Positions 53,828 to 61,488 of a stretch of 64,000 bases of DNA are shown here, in pieces (the first letter of the stretch is position 1; each line of letters starts with the position of its first letter). Both the position numbers and the translations under genes were made by a program. Source of the DNA: Clostridium sp. (GTDB lineage: Bacteria > Cyanobacteriota > Vampirovibrionia > Gastranaerophilales > Gastranaerophilaceae); NCBI GenBank assembly GCA_018362895.1, contig JAHALR010000006.1, forward strand, positions 171,447 through 235,446, given 5' to 3'. The notes beneath the pieces are model-generated. The model saw nothing but the letters and a program-made list of their open reading frames with translations. It did no database searches and was not told where the DNA came from.

Positions 53828-54271
53828 TTAGCCTATTGCGTAGCCTTTTTTCATCCATTTTGAGATTAAATAAATCGCAGTGTGAGAAATCATCTCTTTT
53901 TCAAACGCAGTTTTTTGAACTCCGGAATAAGAAACAGAACCCGCACCAAGGCTTATTGAGCTTATGTTGTTTTCTTGATTCTTTTTGTGAATATTATTCT
54001 CCTGTGAGAGCATAGAGATTGCTTCTTCACAAACAGCATCTTTGATGTCCTGTGGGGTGCCGAAATTTCTGGGAAATTCCATCGGCTGTGTTTCGTCCGC
54101 TTTTTCACCTGTGTAATCGAATGAGTTTATTTTTTTACTGGCTGTGATGAGAAGCTTTTCTTTTGTTTCATCATCAGCTTCCTGCCAGATTTTTGAATCG
54201 TATCTTTCATCAAAATATATATCAGCATCTTCTTTTGTTATAAACGAGTTTTTGTTAAGAATAATGGTCAT
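53828..54271 (-). CDS. Head-tail adaptor protein (DnaT-like annotated family)
   Basis: The 147-residue protein starts with SFITKEDADIYFDERYDSKIWQEADDETKEKLLITASKKI, the signature of phage head completion adaptors. These are often labelled 'putative DnaT-like ssDNA binding'. MEFPRNFGTPQDIKDAVCEEA follows. AAGGAAAGGAAG precedes the ATG. The C-terminal helices probably sit on the portal ring. Confidence 0.78.
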   Translation of the reverse strand: MTIILNKNSFITKEDADIYFDERYDSKIWQEADDETKEKLLITASKKINSFDYTGEKADETQPMEFPRNFGTPQDIKDAVCEEAISMLSQENNIHKKNQENNISSISLGAGSVSYSGVQKTAFEKEMISHTAIYLISKWMKKGYAIG

Positions 54272-54305
54272 AATCTTCCTTTCCTTCTTTGTTTATAATG
54301 TTTTT

Positions 54306-55262
54306 CTAACGGCTTCTGTAATAACTTTTTACAACAGTGCCGTCTCGTCTTGTGTAGCCGGAAACCTTTATCAGTCCGCTGCCTTCTTTTTTTGACATTT
54401 TTTCTGCCTGTTTTTCGTCGGGTACACCTATTGTGTCGTTTTGATATTTTATTGCTTGTGAGTATTTCTTTTTATCTTCATTGCTCATTGTTTGAATTTC
54501 TTCTTTGGTGAAGATTTTCTTGTCTTCTAAATATTTGTTCTGATAATCTTTTGGAACATCTTTGTGCATTCTCTTAAGCGGCATAGAACGGTTAAAGATT
54601 TTTTCTTTTATGCCTTCAAGTTTTTCTTTTTGGGAAGCAAGCACATCTTTCAAAGAATGAGTTTTTCTTTCTTCGTTTGAGCTTTGCTGCGGCTGATTAG
54701 GGCTGTTTGTTTTTTGTGAGCTTTTGTCCATCGACTCTCTGATACGTCTTGTGAAATAGTCGATTCTCGATTCGCCTTCCTGTCGTGAGGCTGTATCTTG
54801 AACTTTTGCTTGTTTTTCTACATGACCGTATAAAGTATTATTTTGTAAATTTTTTGTATAATGTGAAGGATTCGTTTCATCAATTTCTGTAATCATTTGA
54901 TTGCTTTTCATTTTTTTATATATTTTTTCAGCAATCAAATCATTTAGTGTATCATCGTTTATATTTTTGTGAATGTTGTTTCCATATTCTTTTTTTATTT
55001 CTTTTGCAACATCTCTTCCTACGGAGTTGTTATACAAATCCATGTTTTGACGTTCATTAGTTTGTTCCATTACAAGTGCATCGAAAATTTCATTAGCAAG
55101 TCCTCCGGCATTTGCTAATAACTCGGCCTTTCTGATTGATATATCAGAGGAAGCGAAAGCATGTCTAAAGGCATCTGTTTCATCGTCTTGTCCAAAATCT
55201 CCGTTCATCTTGAGTTTGTATTTTTTTTGGTATTTTTTGGCAAGCTCAAAGTAATTTTTCAT
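54306..55262 (-). CDS. Phage protein with DUF6973-like domain and GYTRRDGT tail
   Basis: The 318-residue protein has an N-terminal domain (28-90) with DAFRHAFAS, a central helix and MDLYNNSVGR, matching the DUF6973 pattern found in wall-associated and toxin-type proteins. A long polar helical middle follows. The last residues, GYTRRDGTVVKSYYRSR, resemble a motif at the ends of phage head-morphogenesis proteins. It starts right after a terminator and has GAAAGGA. It could be a minor virion protein or a moron; the function is unknown. Confidence 0.6.
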   Translation of the reverse strand: MKNYFELAKKYQKKYKLKMNGDFGQDDETDAFRHAFASSDISIRKAELLANAGGLANEIFDALVMEQTNERQNMDLYNNSVGRDVAKEIKKEYGNNIHKNINDDTLNDLIAEKIYKKMKSNQMITEIDETNPSHYTKNLQNNTLYGHVEKQAKVQDTASRQEGESRIDYFTRRIRESMDKSSQKTNSPNQPQQSSNEERKTHSLKDVLASQKEKLEGIKEKIFNRSMPLKRMHKDVPKDYQNKYLEDKKIFTKEEIQTMSNEDKKKYSQAIKYQNDTIGVPDEKQAEKMSKKEGSGLIKVSGYTRRDGTVVKSYYRSR

Positions 55263-55290
55263 AAAAATCCTTTCTTTTTTATTGCATACA

Positions 55291-55317
55291 AAAATGAGGC
55301 AGAATATGCCTCATTTT
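55291..55317. terminator. Bidirectional terminator after the moron block
   Basis: An 11-bp perfect stem (AAAATGAGGCA with TGCCTCATTTT, five-base loop) with T-rich runs on both sides. On the minus strand it closes the moron block 15 bases past the decayed moron copy and before the DUF6973-like gene. Confidence 0.75.
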
Positions 55318-55332
55318 ATTTTTTTGATAACT

Positions 55333-55773
55333 TTATTCTTTTTCAGTTATTTTTTTCTTTAATAATTTATTATATTTATGAATTTCATTTTTTTTATCAA
55401 TAGTGTTTCCGAATTTATCTTCAATAATAAGATTATGAAATTTACCTGTTTTTGATTTCAAGATATGGATTCTTGTGTATCCATTATCTGCCGTAAAGGA
55501 AGTGAAAATTTTATAATCATCTTTCATTTTTTTTAAAATAAAAAATGTTCCTGACTTGCTTTCCCAAAATAGAGAAGATTTGTTTGTTCCTATTATTTCA
55601 TTTTCACCGTCGTCATCTAAGTCCGCTTCAAATGCAAAGGTTGTATCTGAATTAAAAGTTGAAAAATCATCCTGTCCGGATTTCATAAGACTGTACTCTG
55701 TAAACAAAACATACCAGAGAATCTTATCAGCTTTTTTTTTTCCAATGTTATCGTTTGAGCCTTGAGTGGCTGT
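55333..55773 (-). pseudogene. Decayed copy D of the DxDxDG moron family (5' end lost)
   Basis: From the first ATG (55707) 124 residues are encoded, including FEADLDDDGENEIIG, FFILKKMKDDY and GKFHNLIIED, matching copies A-C. Homology to copy A continues upstream of that ATG: KKKADKILWYVL aligns with SKKLWRYIL. The frame there is open only back to a TAA at 55774 and has no start codon, signal peptide or Shine-Dalgarno. A run of ten A lies in the lost part. It is best read as a truncated remnant that may still yield a cytoplasmic fragment. Confidence 0.7.
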
Positions 55774-55805
55774 TTAACTTAGTTTGTAATATTAAAACGA
55801 TTATT

Positions 55806-56339
55806 CTAAATATTTGTGAACTTCAATTTGTTTACAATATCTTTTTGATAATGTGTAAAAATATTTATTTGATTGTAGCTTTTGTTTTCTTGCTTTGAAA
55901 TGGATATTTTATAAGGAATTCCTAAAACTTGAGAAGCGAAAATATTTTTATAACCAAGAATGCCTTTTTTTAATATAAATATATTACAAGTTTCGAGTCC
56001 GCAATAAGGCTGATGAGGATAGACTCCTATTATTTCCGTGATGCCGTCATTGTTGAGGTCATATTCAAATGCTTGTATTATCTCTTTATCAATTTCAAAA
56101 AATGTTTTTTTGTTATCTTTTTCGAATTTATATTTTTTTGTATCTTCAGAAAGATAGTTATACATTATATCAATAGCTGTATTTTGAGATTTAAAAGTTT
56201 CATTTAAATCAAATTTTTTTATTTCTGCATTAACATTTTGTATATCGTTTATTTCATAGATAATGTATTTATCACTTACATCTGATAGTAAAATCAGAAT
56301 AAAGAATATAAATATAAATGGAAAAATAACCTTTTTCAT
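55806..56339 (-). CDS. Exported moron protein C, DxDxDG family
   Basis: The 177-residue protein starts MKKVIFPFIFIFFILILLSD, a signal peptide or anchor. The domain shows FEYDLNNDGITEIIGVYP, a Cys pair (YCGLETC) and IFILKKGILGY. The acidic loop looks like a calcium-binding D-x-N-x-D-G site, as in dockerin or FG-GAP-type loops. Its first codons and 50 bases upstream are shared almost exactly with copy B. CATTAT lies six bases before the ATG, with no Shine-Dalgarno. The function is unknown; a surface role in the lysogen is an inference. Confidence 0.7.
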   Translation of the reverse strand: MKKVIFPFIFIFFILILLSDVSDKYIIYEINDIQNVNAEIKKFDLNETFKSQNTAIDIMYNYLSEDTKKYKFEKDNKKTFFEIDKEIIQAFEYDLNNDGITEIIGVYPHQPYCGLETCNIFILKKGILGYKNIFASQVLGIPYKISISKQENKSYNQINIFTHYQKDIVNKLKFTNI

Positions 56340-56398
56340 AAAAACATAATGCATTACAATTCGAAAAAAAGTTTATTGTATTTTCCGTTTATGTAACA
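56325..56398. repeat. 74-bp direct repeat, copy at gene C
   Basis: Identical except for one base to 57692-57765. It covers the first five codons of gene C and about 59 bases before them, including the presumed -10 box. Confidence 0.9.
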
Positions 56399-56416
56399 CA
56401 TTAATTAAATGACTCT

Positions 56417-57706
56417 TTAATAGAATGCTAAAGTTTTTTCGGGAACATCATTTTCAGCATTGGAAAGTTTTATGTCATGAAAACCGTTTGTTTTGTGTTC
56501 CGAAATTTTTATTTCATCATGTTCTTCCCTAACTCTTATATCTGCGATAATCTCATAATCATTGCCCTTTTTTTTCAAAATTAACAGCCCGTAGTTCATG
56601 TGACCCCAGCCAATCTGTGATTTGTTTATCCCTATAATCTCATCTTGTGAATCACCATCCAAATCAAACATGATAATCTGGTTGTATCTTATCAATCCTG
56701 TATTTTTATATATTTCTTCATCGTTCAAATCTGAAACATCAAAACTTGTCTTAATCTTTTGCCAAAAAATGTTTTCAGCTTCTGAGTTGTTTTTTGCAAT
56801 ATCGCGGGTTATTTTGAAACTTTTTATAACTTTGTTTCTTTTTGGGGAAATTCTGTCAAGTAATGAAAAACGGTATTGATATGTAAGTTTTTCTTCATTA
56901 ACAGTGTTCCCGCTTATTTCAACAACAACAATCTCCGGAGGGCAGTTGAATCGAAAGGGAAGAATGCTTGTCCCCAGACCTTTTGTCACAATGAGATTTT
57001 GGCTTCCTTTTTCAAATTTGCCCTGTGCGTATTTGTTTCCGTATTTAGAAGGAACAACCAATGCTCCGAAAAACGGGAGTCTGATTTGCCCTCCGTGAGT
57101 GTGACCGCTTAGCGTCAAAAAAGGCTTGTAGGGATTTTTGGGAAAAACATCAGGGGAATGTGAAACAAAAATTACCGGGTCTGACGTGTTTTGAAATGCC
57201 TTGTCAAGATTCGGCTTTCCTGTTGTGAGGTCTTCTATGCCTGCAAGATAAAAGGTTTTTCCGTTTAGTTCCAGCTTTTTGTTCTTGTTGTTCAATACAG
57301 AAATATTTTTTTCTTCAAGCGCAGAAATTATCCGCTTTTCGTCATACCAGGAATCGTGGTTGCCTGTTACTGCATAAACACCGTTTGGAGCTTTTAAATT
57401 TGAAAGTTCTTTTGCGACATGTTCAGGCAGCATAGATTTTTCTGGACAGTCGCCTTTTACAAAGTCACCGCCCAGAATGATTATGTCAGGATTTTCGGAA
57501 TTAATTTTGTCTGTAATTTTTCTTGCCTGCTTTTCTTGATTTTTTTTTAAATGAAAATCACTCGCAAAAACTATTCTCAAATTTTGTCCGGAAAAATCAG
57601 GAGAAGAAATTTTGTATTCTTTTACGGTGAGCATATCAGGTTCAATATAAAAGCCCCATAGCAGCATGGCAGTGATAATAAAAATAATAAGAATAACCTT
57701 TTTCAT
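56417..57706 (-). CDS. Metallophosphoesterase fused to moron domain (copy B)
   Basis: The 429-residue protein has a membrane anchor (about 3-20) and a YkuE/YaeI-type calcineurin-like phosphoesterase (about 40-265). It keeps all metal motifs: SDFH (49-52), GGDF (79-82), GNHD (115-118) and GHTHGG (201-206). A linker leads to the moron domain (about 310-429) with MFDLDGDSQDEIIG, LLILKKKGNDY and GFHDIKLSN. YkuE relatives act on envelope lipids or UDP-lipid intermediates, so the fusion may work in the periplasm. The start shares the 74-bp leader with gene C. Confidence 0.8.
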   Translation of the reverse strand: MKKVILIIFIITAMLLWGFYIEPDMLTVKEYKISSPDFSGQNLRIVFASDFHLKKNQEKQARKITDKINSENPDIIILGGDFVKGDCPEKSMLPEHVAKELSNLKAPNGVYAVTGNHDSWYDEKRIISALEEKNISVLNNKNKKLELNGKTFYLAGIEDLTTGKPNLDKAFQNTSDPVIFVSHSPDVFPKNPYKPFLTLSGHTHGGQIRLPFFGALVVPSKYGNKYAQGKFEKGSQNLIVTKGLGTSILPFRFNCPPEIVVVEISGNTVNEEKLTYQYRFSLLDRISPKRNKVIKSFKITRDIAKNNSEAENIFWQKIKTSFDVSDLNDEEIYKNTGLIRYNQIIMFDLDGDSQDEIIGINKSQIGWGHMNYGLLILKKKGNDYEIIADIRVREEHDEIKISEHKTNGFHDIKLSNAENDVPEKTLAFY

Positions 57707-57765
57707 AAAAACATAATGCATTACAATTCGAAAAAAAGTTTATTGCATTTTCCGTTTATGTAACA
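57692..57765. repeat. 74-bp direct repeat, copy at gene B
   Basis: Second copy of the leader described at 56325; the single difference changes TACAAT to TGCAAT on the minus strand. Confidence 0.9.
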
Positions 57766-57793
57766 AATTTTTGAAAAATTTAAAAAGGACAAA

Positions 57794-57816
57794 CGGTGCA
57801 AAATAAAAATGCACCG
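57794..57816 (-). terminator. Terminator after the capsid gene
   Basis: On the minus strand CGGTGCA and TGCACCG form a 7-bp stem around a nine-base loop, followed by TTTGTCCTTTTT. It stands between capsid and moron B, so B needs its own promoter. Confidence 0.6.
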
Positions 57817-57850
57817 CTGCCTCTAAATTAATGAAGATTCGCAAAAAATC

Positions 57851-58810
57851 CTAGCCTTTTGCAGCCGCAGGAGCAAGAACTGCAAACGGATAACGGTTTG
57901 CTGATGAGCCTTTTCTGCTTACAGGGTTTGCTACCTGAACGCCGAGTCTCATCACACAGCGCAGTGCAACCATGTCTTGTTGAGCCAGGTTGTATGCGAT
58001 TGTTCCGTCGGGGTTTTGGATGATTGCCTGATCGAGAACTTTGTAAGTGATGTCCTGACGTATAGAGTAAACTGCTTTAGTAAAATCGCCGGCAATAAGC
58101 AGGGCTTTTGTTGTGTCGAATACTCCGCCGATTTCGTCATATTTCAACGGTCTGCCAACCAGGTTGACAGGTGTTTCGGAAGTTAAGCCCGGTGTGTAAA
58201 GAAGCTGGTTGTTTTTGTCTCTGAGGTTTCTGAATTTTGCTTCGAGTGTGCCGTCTGCATAGAAACCTGTTACTTTGAAGCCTGCTGCTTCAACTTTTGA
58301 CATAACACCGTTTTCTCCGATGATGTCGCCTGCAACATCTTCATTTGTTCCAAGGTTTACAACATTACCCTTGGCAATAGCTTGTGTAACGATAGCTTCT
58401 GGGTATGAAGCAGGTTTGTTTGTTCCAAAAAATACTGCTTGGTCGATTGCATGTCCGAATGCTTCTGTAATCTGTGGTTTCAATTCATCCCACAGGCTGT
58501 ATTGTGAATCATCAAAAACAGCTTCCGGAATTGGGATGATAACCGCAATTTCTTCTGCTGTTAAAGTGAGTTTGTCCCATTCGGCGTTTGTAGTCTTTTT
58601 CATATCTGTGTCGCCGTTTAAGAAGTAAGCTGTGGGCAATGTTTGTGCAATCGGAAGTGTTTTTTGTTTTGCGCTCATGTTCGGGAGCTGTTTGAATAAA
58701 GATAATGCTGCTGATGAAGCCGGCATGTTTTTGATGATTTCTGAAGAAGTTTCAACAGGAATCAACGCTTCAGCATTTGTACGTGAGATAATTTTAGCTG
58801 TTTCTGTCAT
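57851..58810 (-). CDS. Major capsid protein (HK97 fold)
   Basis: The 319-residue protein has the HK97-type order: an N-arm with ALIPVETSSEIIKNMPASSAALSLFKQL, the E-loop/spine region ITTNAEWDKLTLTAEEIAVIIPIPEAVFDDS, and P-domain helices. A C-terminal A-domain has FTKAVYSIRQDITYKVLDQ and VALRCVMRLGVQVANP. There is no N-terminal protease-cleaved delta domain, which fits a separate scaffold. AAAGGA precedes the ATG. Confidence 0.9.
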   Translation of the reverse strand: MTETAKIISRTNAEALIPVETSSEIIKNMPASSAALSLFKQLPNMSAKQKTLPIAQTLPTAYFLNGDTDMKKTTNAEWDKLTLTAEEIAVIIPIPEAVFDDSQYSLWDELKPQITEAFGHAIDQAVFFGTNKPASYPEAIVTQAIAKGNVVNLGTNEDVAGDIIGENGVMSKVEAAGFKVTGFYADGTLEAKFRNLRDKNNQLLYTPGLTSETPVNLVGRPLKYDEIGGVFDTTKALLIAGDFTKAVYSIRQDITYKVLDQAIIQNPDGTIAYNLAQQDMVALRCVMRLGVQVANPVSRKGSSANRYPFAVLAPAAAKG

Positions 58811-58834
58811 TTTTTTTCCTTTCTTTTTTGTGAT

Positions 58835-59383
58835 TTAACGCCCTAATGCAGCACGGATGTAAGCATCCATTTGCTGTGAGGGAGTGAGATTTTTTGTCGA
58901 GGATGGCTTGAAGATGCCGCCATAGCTCTGTTTTTTTTCTTTGAACAGAAAATCATTCATTGCTTTGTATTCCTCAATGAATTCTTCCAGATTTTCACAA
59001 TCAGACGGGATGTCTTTTGCTACGAGTTCGCTTTTGATACAGCCTGCTTTGTCTAAAGCTCTGAGCACTTTGAGCGATCTGTTAGAGATTCGAAGAGCAT
59101 CAAGCTCCTTTTGAATCTCATGTGCTTTTTCTTCGAGAGCTGCTCTTTGTTCGGCTTCGTTTCTGGAAGCTGTTCGATATTTTGCCGACTCTTTTCGAAG
59201 CTTTTCAATCTCTTTCTTCATAGAGTTCGGGTTTGAGCTGCGAAGAAGTCTGTCCATTTTTTGTGCCGGTGAAAGCTTCTCCTGCGTTTGCTCTTCTTCA
59301 GTTCCTGACTGAAGGTTTGGTGTGAAATCCTCCTGTAAGCCGGAATTTTCCACACCAAAAGTTTCGTCCTGTGTACCTGACAT
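58835..59383 (-). CDS. Capsid scaffolding protein
   Basis: The 182-residue protein from the ATG at 59383 (AAAGGAG upstream) is acidic at the N-terminus and then a long coiled coil (about 60-125, KKEIEKLRKESAKYRTASRN). It ends in a basic segment, LTPSQQMDAYIRAALGR, the usual capsid-binding tail. It stands directly before the capsid gene, as scaffolds do. Confidence 0.82.
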   Translation of the reverse strand: MSGTQDETFGVENSGLQEDFTPNLQSGTEEEQTQEKLSPAQKMDRLLRSSNPNSMKKEIEKLRKESAKYRTASRNEAEQRAALEEKAHEIQKELDALRISNRSLKVLRALDKAGCIKSELVAKDIPSDCENLEEFIEEYKAMNDFLFKEKKQSYGGIFKPSSTKNLTPSQQMDAYIRAALGR

Positions 59384-59410
59384 AGGAACTCCTTTCTTGT
59401 GATTGCGGAT

Positions 59411-59432
59411 AAAAAGCACGAACCTGCCGTGC
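59411..59432 (-). terminator. Terminator after moron A
   Basis: On the minus strand GCACG and CGTGC form a short stem around a seven-base loop followed by TTTTT; flanking GGATA/TATCC can add a second stem. It lies about 30 bases after the moron A stop and before the scaffold Shine-Dalgarno. Confidence 0.5.
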
Positions 59433-59462
59433 CTATCCAATGCTTATGGGTAAGTTAGAAAA

Positions 59463-60020
59463 TTAATAATATTGTTCTTTGAATTCTTTTTCCAGTATTT
59501 TTTGATTTTTTTTGTCCACATATTTGTCAATGCTTTTACTGTAAACAAAAACTGAATCAAGCTCTGTTTTTCCGTTGTAACATCTCAAATCGTGGAAGCC
59601 TTTTGTTCTGTTTTTTAAAATAAAAACGGGACTGTTTGAAGCAAAAAAGATTCTGTATCCCAAATCATCATAGTCTCCGTTTTTCTGTTTTTTCAAAATG
59701 TATAAAATATTATACCCGAGATTCCTGGAACCTGTGGCATAATGTGTGCCGAGGATTTCGTCTTCTCCGTCATCATCAAGATCATAGAATACGGCTTTGC
59801 AGTCTGATTCGTAAATGTTATGAAGATTCGCAAGCTTTTCAGACAGTTTTATTTCTGAAAGAATATAGCGCCATAACTTTTTTGAGGCCGGGTCGGAACT
59901 GTTTGCTCCGTCAATGAGAATAAAATTCTCAATTTGAGAGGAAGCTGTACAGCACAAACCTGCGCAAAAGATGAGTAAAGTGAGAAAAATTAAAAGAGTT
60001 TTTTTCGAAAACCATATCAT
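59463..60020 (-). CDS. Exported moron protein A, DxDxDG family
   Basis: The 185-residue protein starts MIWFSKKTLLIFLTLLIFCA, a signal peptide. The domain has KLWRYIL, FYDLDDDGEDEILGTHY, YILKKQKNGDY and KGFHDLRCYN, the features shared with copies B-D. It lies between portal and scaffold genes with its own promoter and terminator, the definition of a moron. A longer ATG at 60059 would overlap the -35 box. The function is unknown. Confidence 0.72.
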   Translation of the reverse strand: MIWFSKKTLLIFLTLLIFCAGLCCTASSQIENFILIDGANSSDPASKKLWRYILSEIKLSEKLANLHNIYESDCKAVFYDLDDDGEDEILGTHYATGSRNLGYNILYILKKQKNGDYDDLGYRIFFASNSPVFILKNRTKGFHDLRCYNGKTELDSVFVYSKSIDKYVDKKNQKILEKEFKEQYY

Positions 60021-60026
60021 TTTAAA

Positions 60027-60055
60027 ATGATAAACATCGTGTTTTTTTTTAACAA
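60027..60055 (-). promoter_or_regulatory. Promoter of moron A
   Basis: On the minus strand TTGTTA (60055-60050), a 17-base spacer and TATCAT (60032-60027) are followed after exactly six bases by the ATG, predicting a leaderless message. A 16-bp AT-rich palindrome, ATCATTTTAAAATGAT (60016-60031), overlaps the -10 box and the start codon. Confidence 0.5.
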
Positions 60056-60067
60056 TCATCTTTTGTT

Positions 60068-61450
60068 TTAGCCTTCTTCATCAGTCAAAGATTCAACAGG
60101 TGAAGTGTTTTCTTCTGTGATTCGAAGAAGCTCTGCCCGTGCATCGTTTTCAGAGACGTTGTCCAGTGTCATGATAGTTGTCAAACGGCTTTGTGTTCCT
60201 GCTGAAACTCTGCTGTTTTCAATGTTTACCATCTCGCTGTAATCCGAAGGAATCGGCTCGCCCCAGGCTACGTTAACGTTTTCTGTCGGTGTGGAGTTGA
60301 ACGCCATTGCACACTGTACAACTTTTTGAATTGTTGAGGTAAAAGAGACCTGCTTGATGTCATCCACTTTTGCAAGTGCGGCAATAAAGATTTTTCTCAA
60401 ACTTTCTCCTGACATTGTGCCTGAAATGTCCAGCCCATAAGCTTGCGGCGGTGTTTTTGTTAAAATGTAAAAGAATTTCAAAAGCAAATCAATGTGCTTT
60501 TGAATTGCCTCTGATTGCAGGTCAGCAGTGATGTATTCGGGTCTGATTCCGTCTGTTCCGACTTTGAGAAAATCCGAATCCGGAAGAACCCTTGTGCCTG
60601 TAACAGGGTCAAATTCGAGGTTTTGTTCGCTTCCTGCCATTTTGGGGTTGGCGTGGCGGTTGATGATTTTTGAGTTCTGGCTGATTGTGAGCATTATCTC
60701 TTCGACAATAGATTTGCATCTTTTGTAATCACTTTCGCCAAAATATTCATCGCTTTCCGTGCTGTTTTTTGTCGGAAAAACAATAAAATCGTCCCACAGT
60801 TCTGAGAAGTCGTCGATTTTGTTGACGTTAAAGTCTTTCATCTCAGCTTCGTCAAGCTGCCTTGAGAACACACCGCCTTTGCATTCCCAGATTTCGTTTT
60901 CGACATAGCCTTTTCTGTGTTTTTCAACTTTTTTGTATTCTTTTTTTACTCCGTTTTCGATATTTTCAAGTGAATATAAAAGTATGTGTCCGTCGATTTC
61001 GTTCAGGTTTCCGTTTTTAAAAACCGGAATCCAGCAGTCCGGACAGATAGAAAAGATTTTTGGCCGGTCATTTTCCAACGCAACTTTGAAAATTCCGTTT
61101 CCGAAGCGGGAATTGTCAATGTAGACTTCTTTTAAAACAGAAATAAAATTGTTTTCTTTTGCAATATCTTCCCATTGTTGTTGAATTTTGTCGTCGACAT
61201 TAATGTTAATGCCTTGATTGGTCAAAAATCCTTTGAAAAAATCGGTTAGAGCCCAGAAAAGATTTATGTTAATCAAAGACTGTGCGGTGGTGTTGTCGAG
61301 CGGATATCGTTTTCTTATTTTTAAAACGGTTGAGCTGAAGGCTTTGTTGAAATCTCCGTCATAAAGATTTCTGTATTCTTCATAATTTGAAAAACGCTCA
61401 ATAGTGTCTGTGTCGTATTTTGTGTTTTTGATGTCAAAAGTAGTAAACAT
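60068..61450 (-). CDS. Phage portal protein
   Basis: The 460-residue protein (ATG at 61450 with CAGGAGA; a longer frame overlaps the upstream gene) has the SPP1 gp6-type layout. ALTDFFKGFLTNQGININ precedes a stem region with EIMLTISQNSKIINRHANPKM and QKHIDLLLKFFYILTKTPPQAYGLD, then SGESLRKIFIAALAKVD and an acidic C-terminus. It forms the dodecameric DNA gate of the capsid. Normally it follows terL; here it follows the tail-tip fusion gene. Confidence 0.88.
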   Translation of the reverse strand: MFTTFDIKNTKYDTDTIERFSNYEEYRNLYDGDFNKAFSSTVLKIRKRYPLDNTTAQSLININLFWALTDFFKGFLTNQGININVDDKIQQQWEDIAKENNFISVLKEVYIDNSRFGNGIFKVALENDRPKIFSICPDCWIPVFKNGNLNEIDGHILLYSLENIENGVKKEYKKVEKHRKGYVENEIWECKGGVFSRQLDEAEMKDFNVNKIDDFSELWDDFIVFPTKNSTESDEYFGESDYKRCKSIVEEIMLTISQNSKIINRHANPKMAGSEQNLEFDPVTGTRVLPDSDFLKVGTDGIRPEYITADLQSEAIQKHIDLLLKFFYILTKTPPQAYGLDISGTMSGESLRKIFIAALAKVDDIKQVSFTSTIQKVVQCAMAFNSTPTENVNVAWGEPIPSDYSEMVNIENSRVSAGTQSRLTTIMTLDNVSENDARAELLRITEENTSPVESLTDEEG

Positions 61451-61488
61451 TTTTTTCTCCTGTAATTGTAAAATTTCTATGGAAGTTT

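Noticed and set aside
55731..55741. Phase-variable homopolymer switch in moron D
   Set aside because: The A10 tract does not join any start codon to the frame in either shifted reading, so slippage could not restore a gene.
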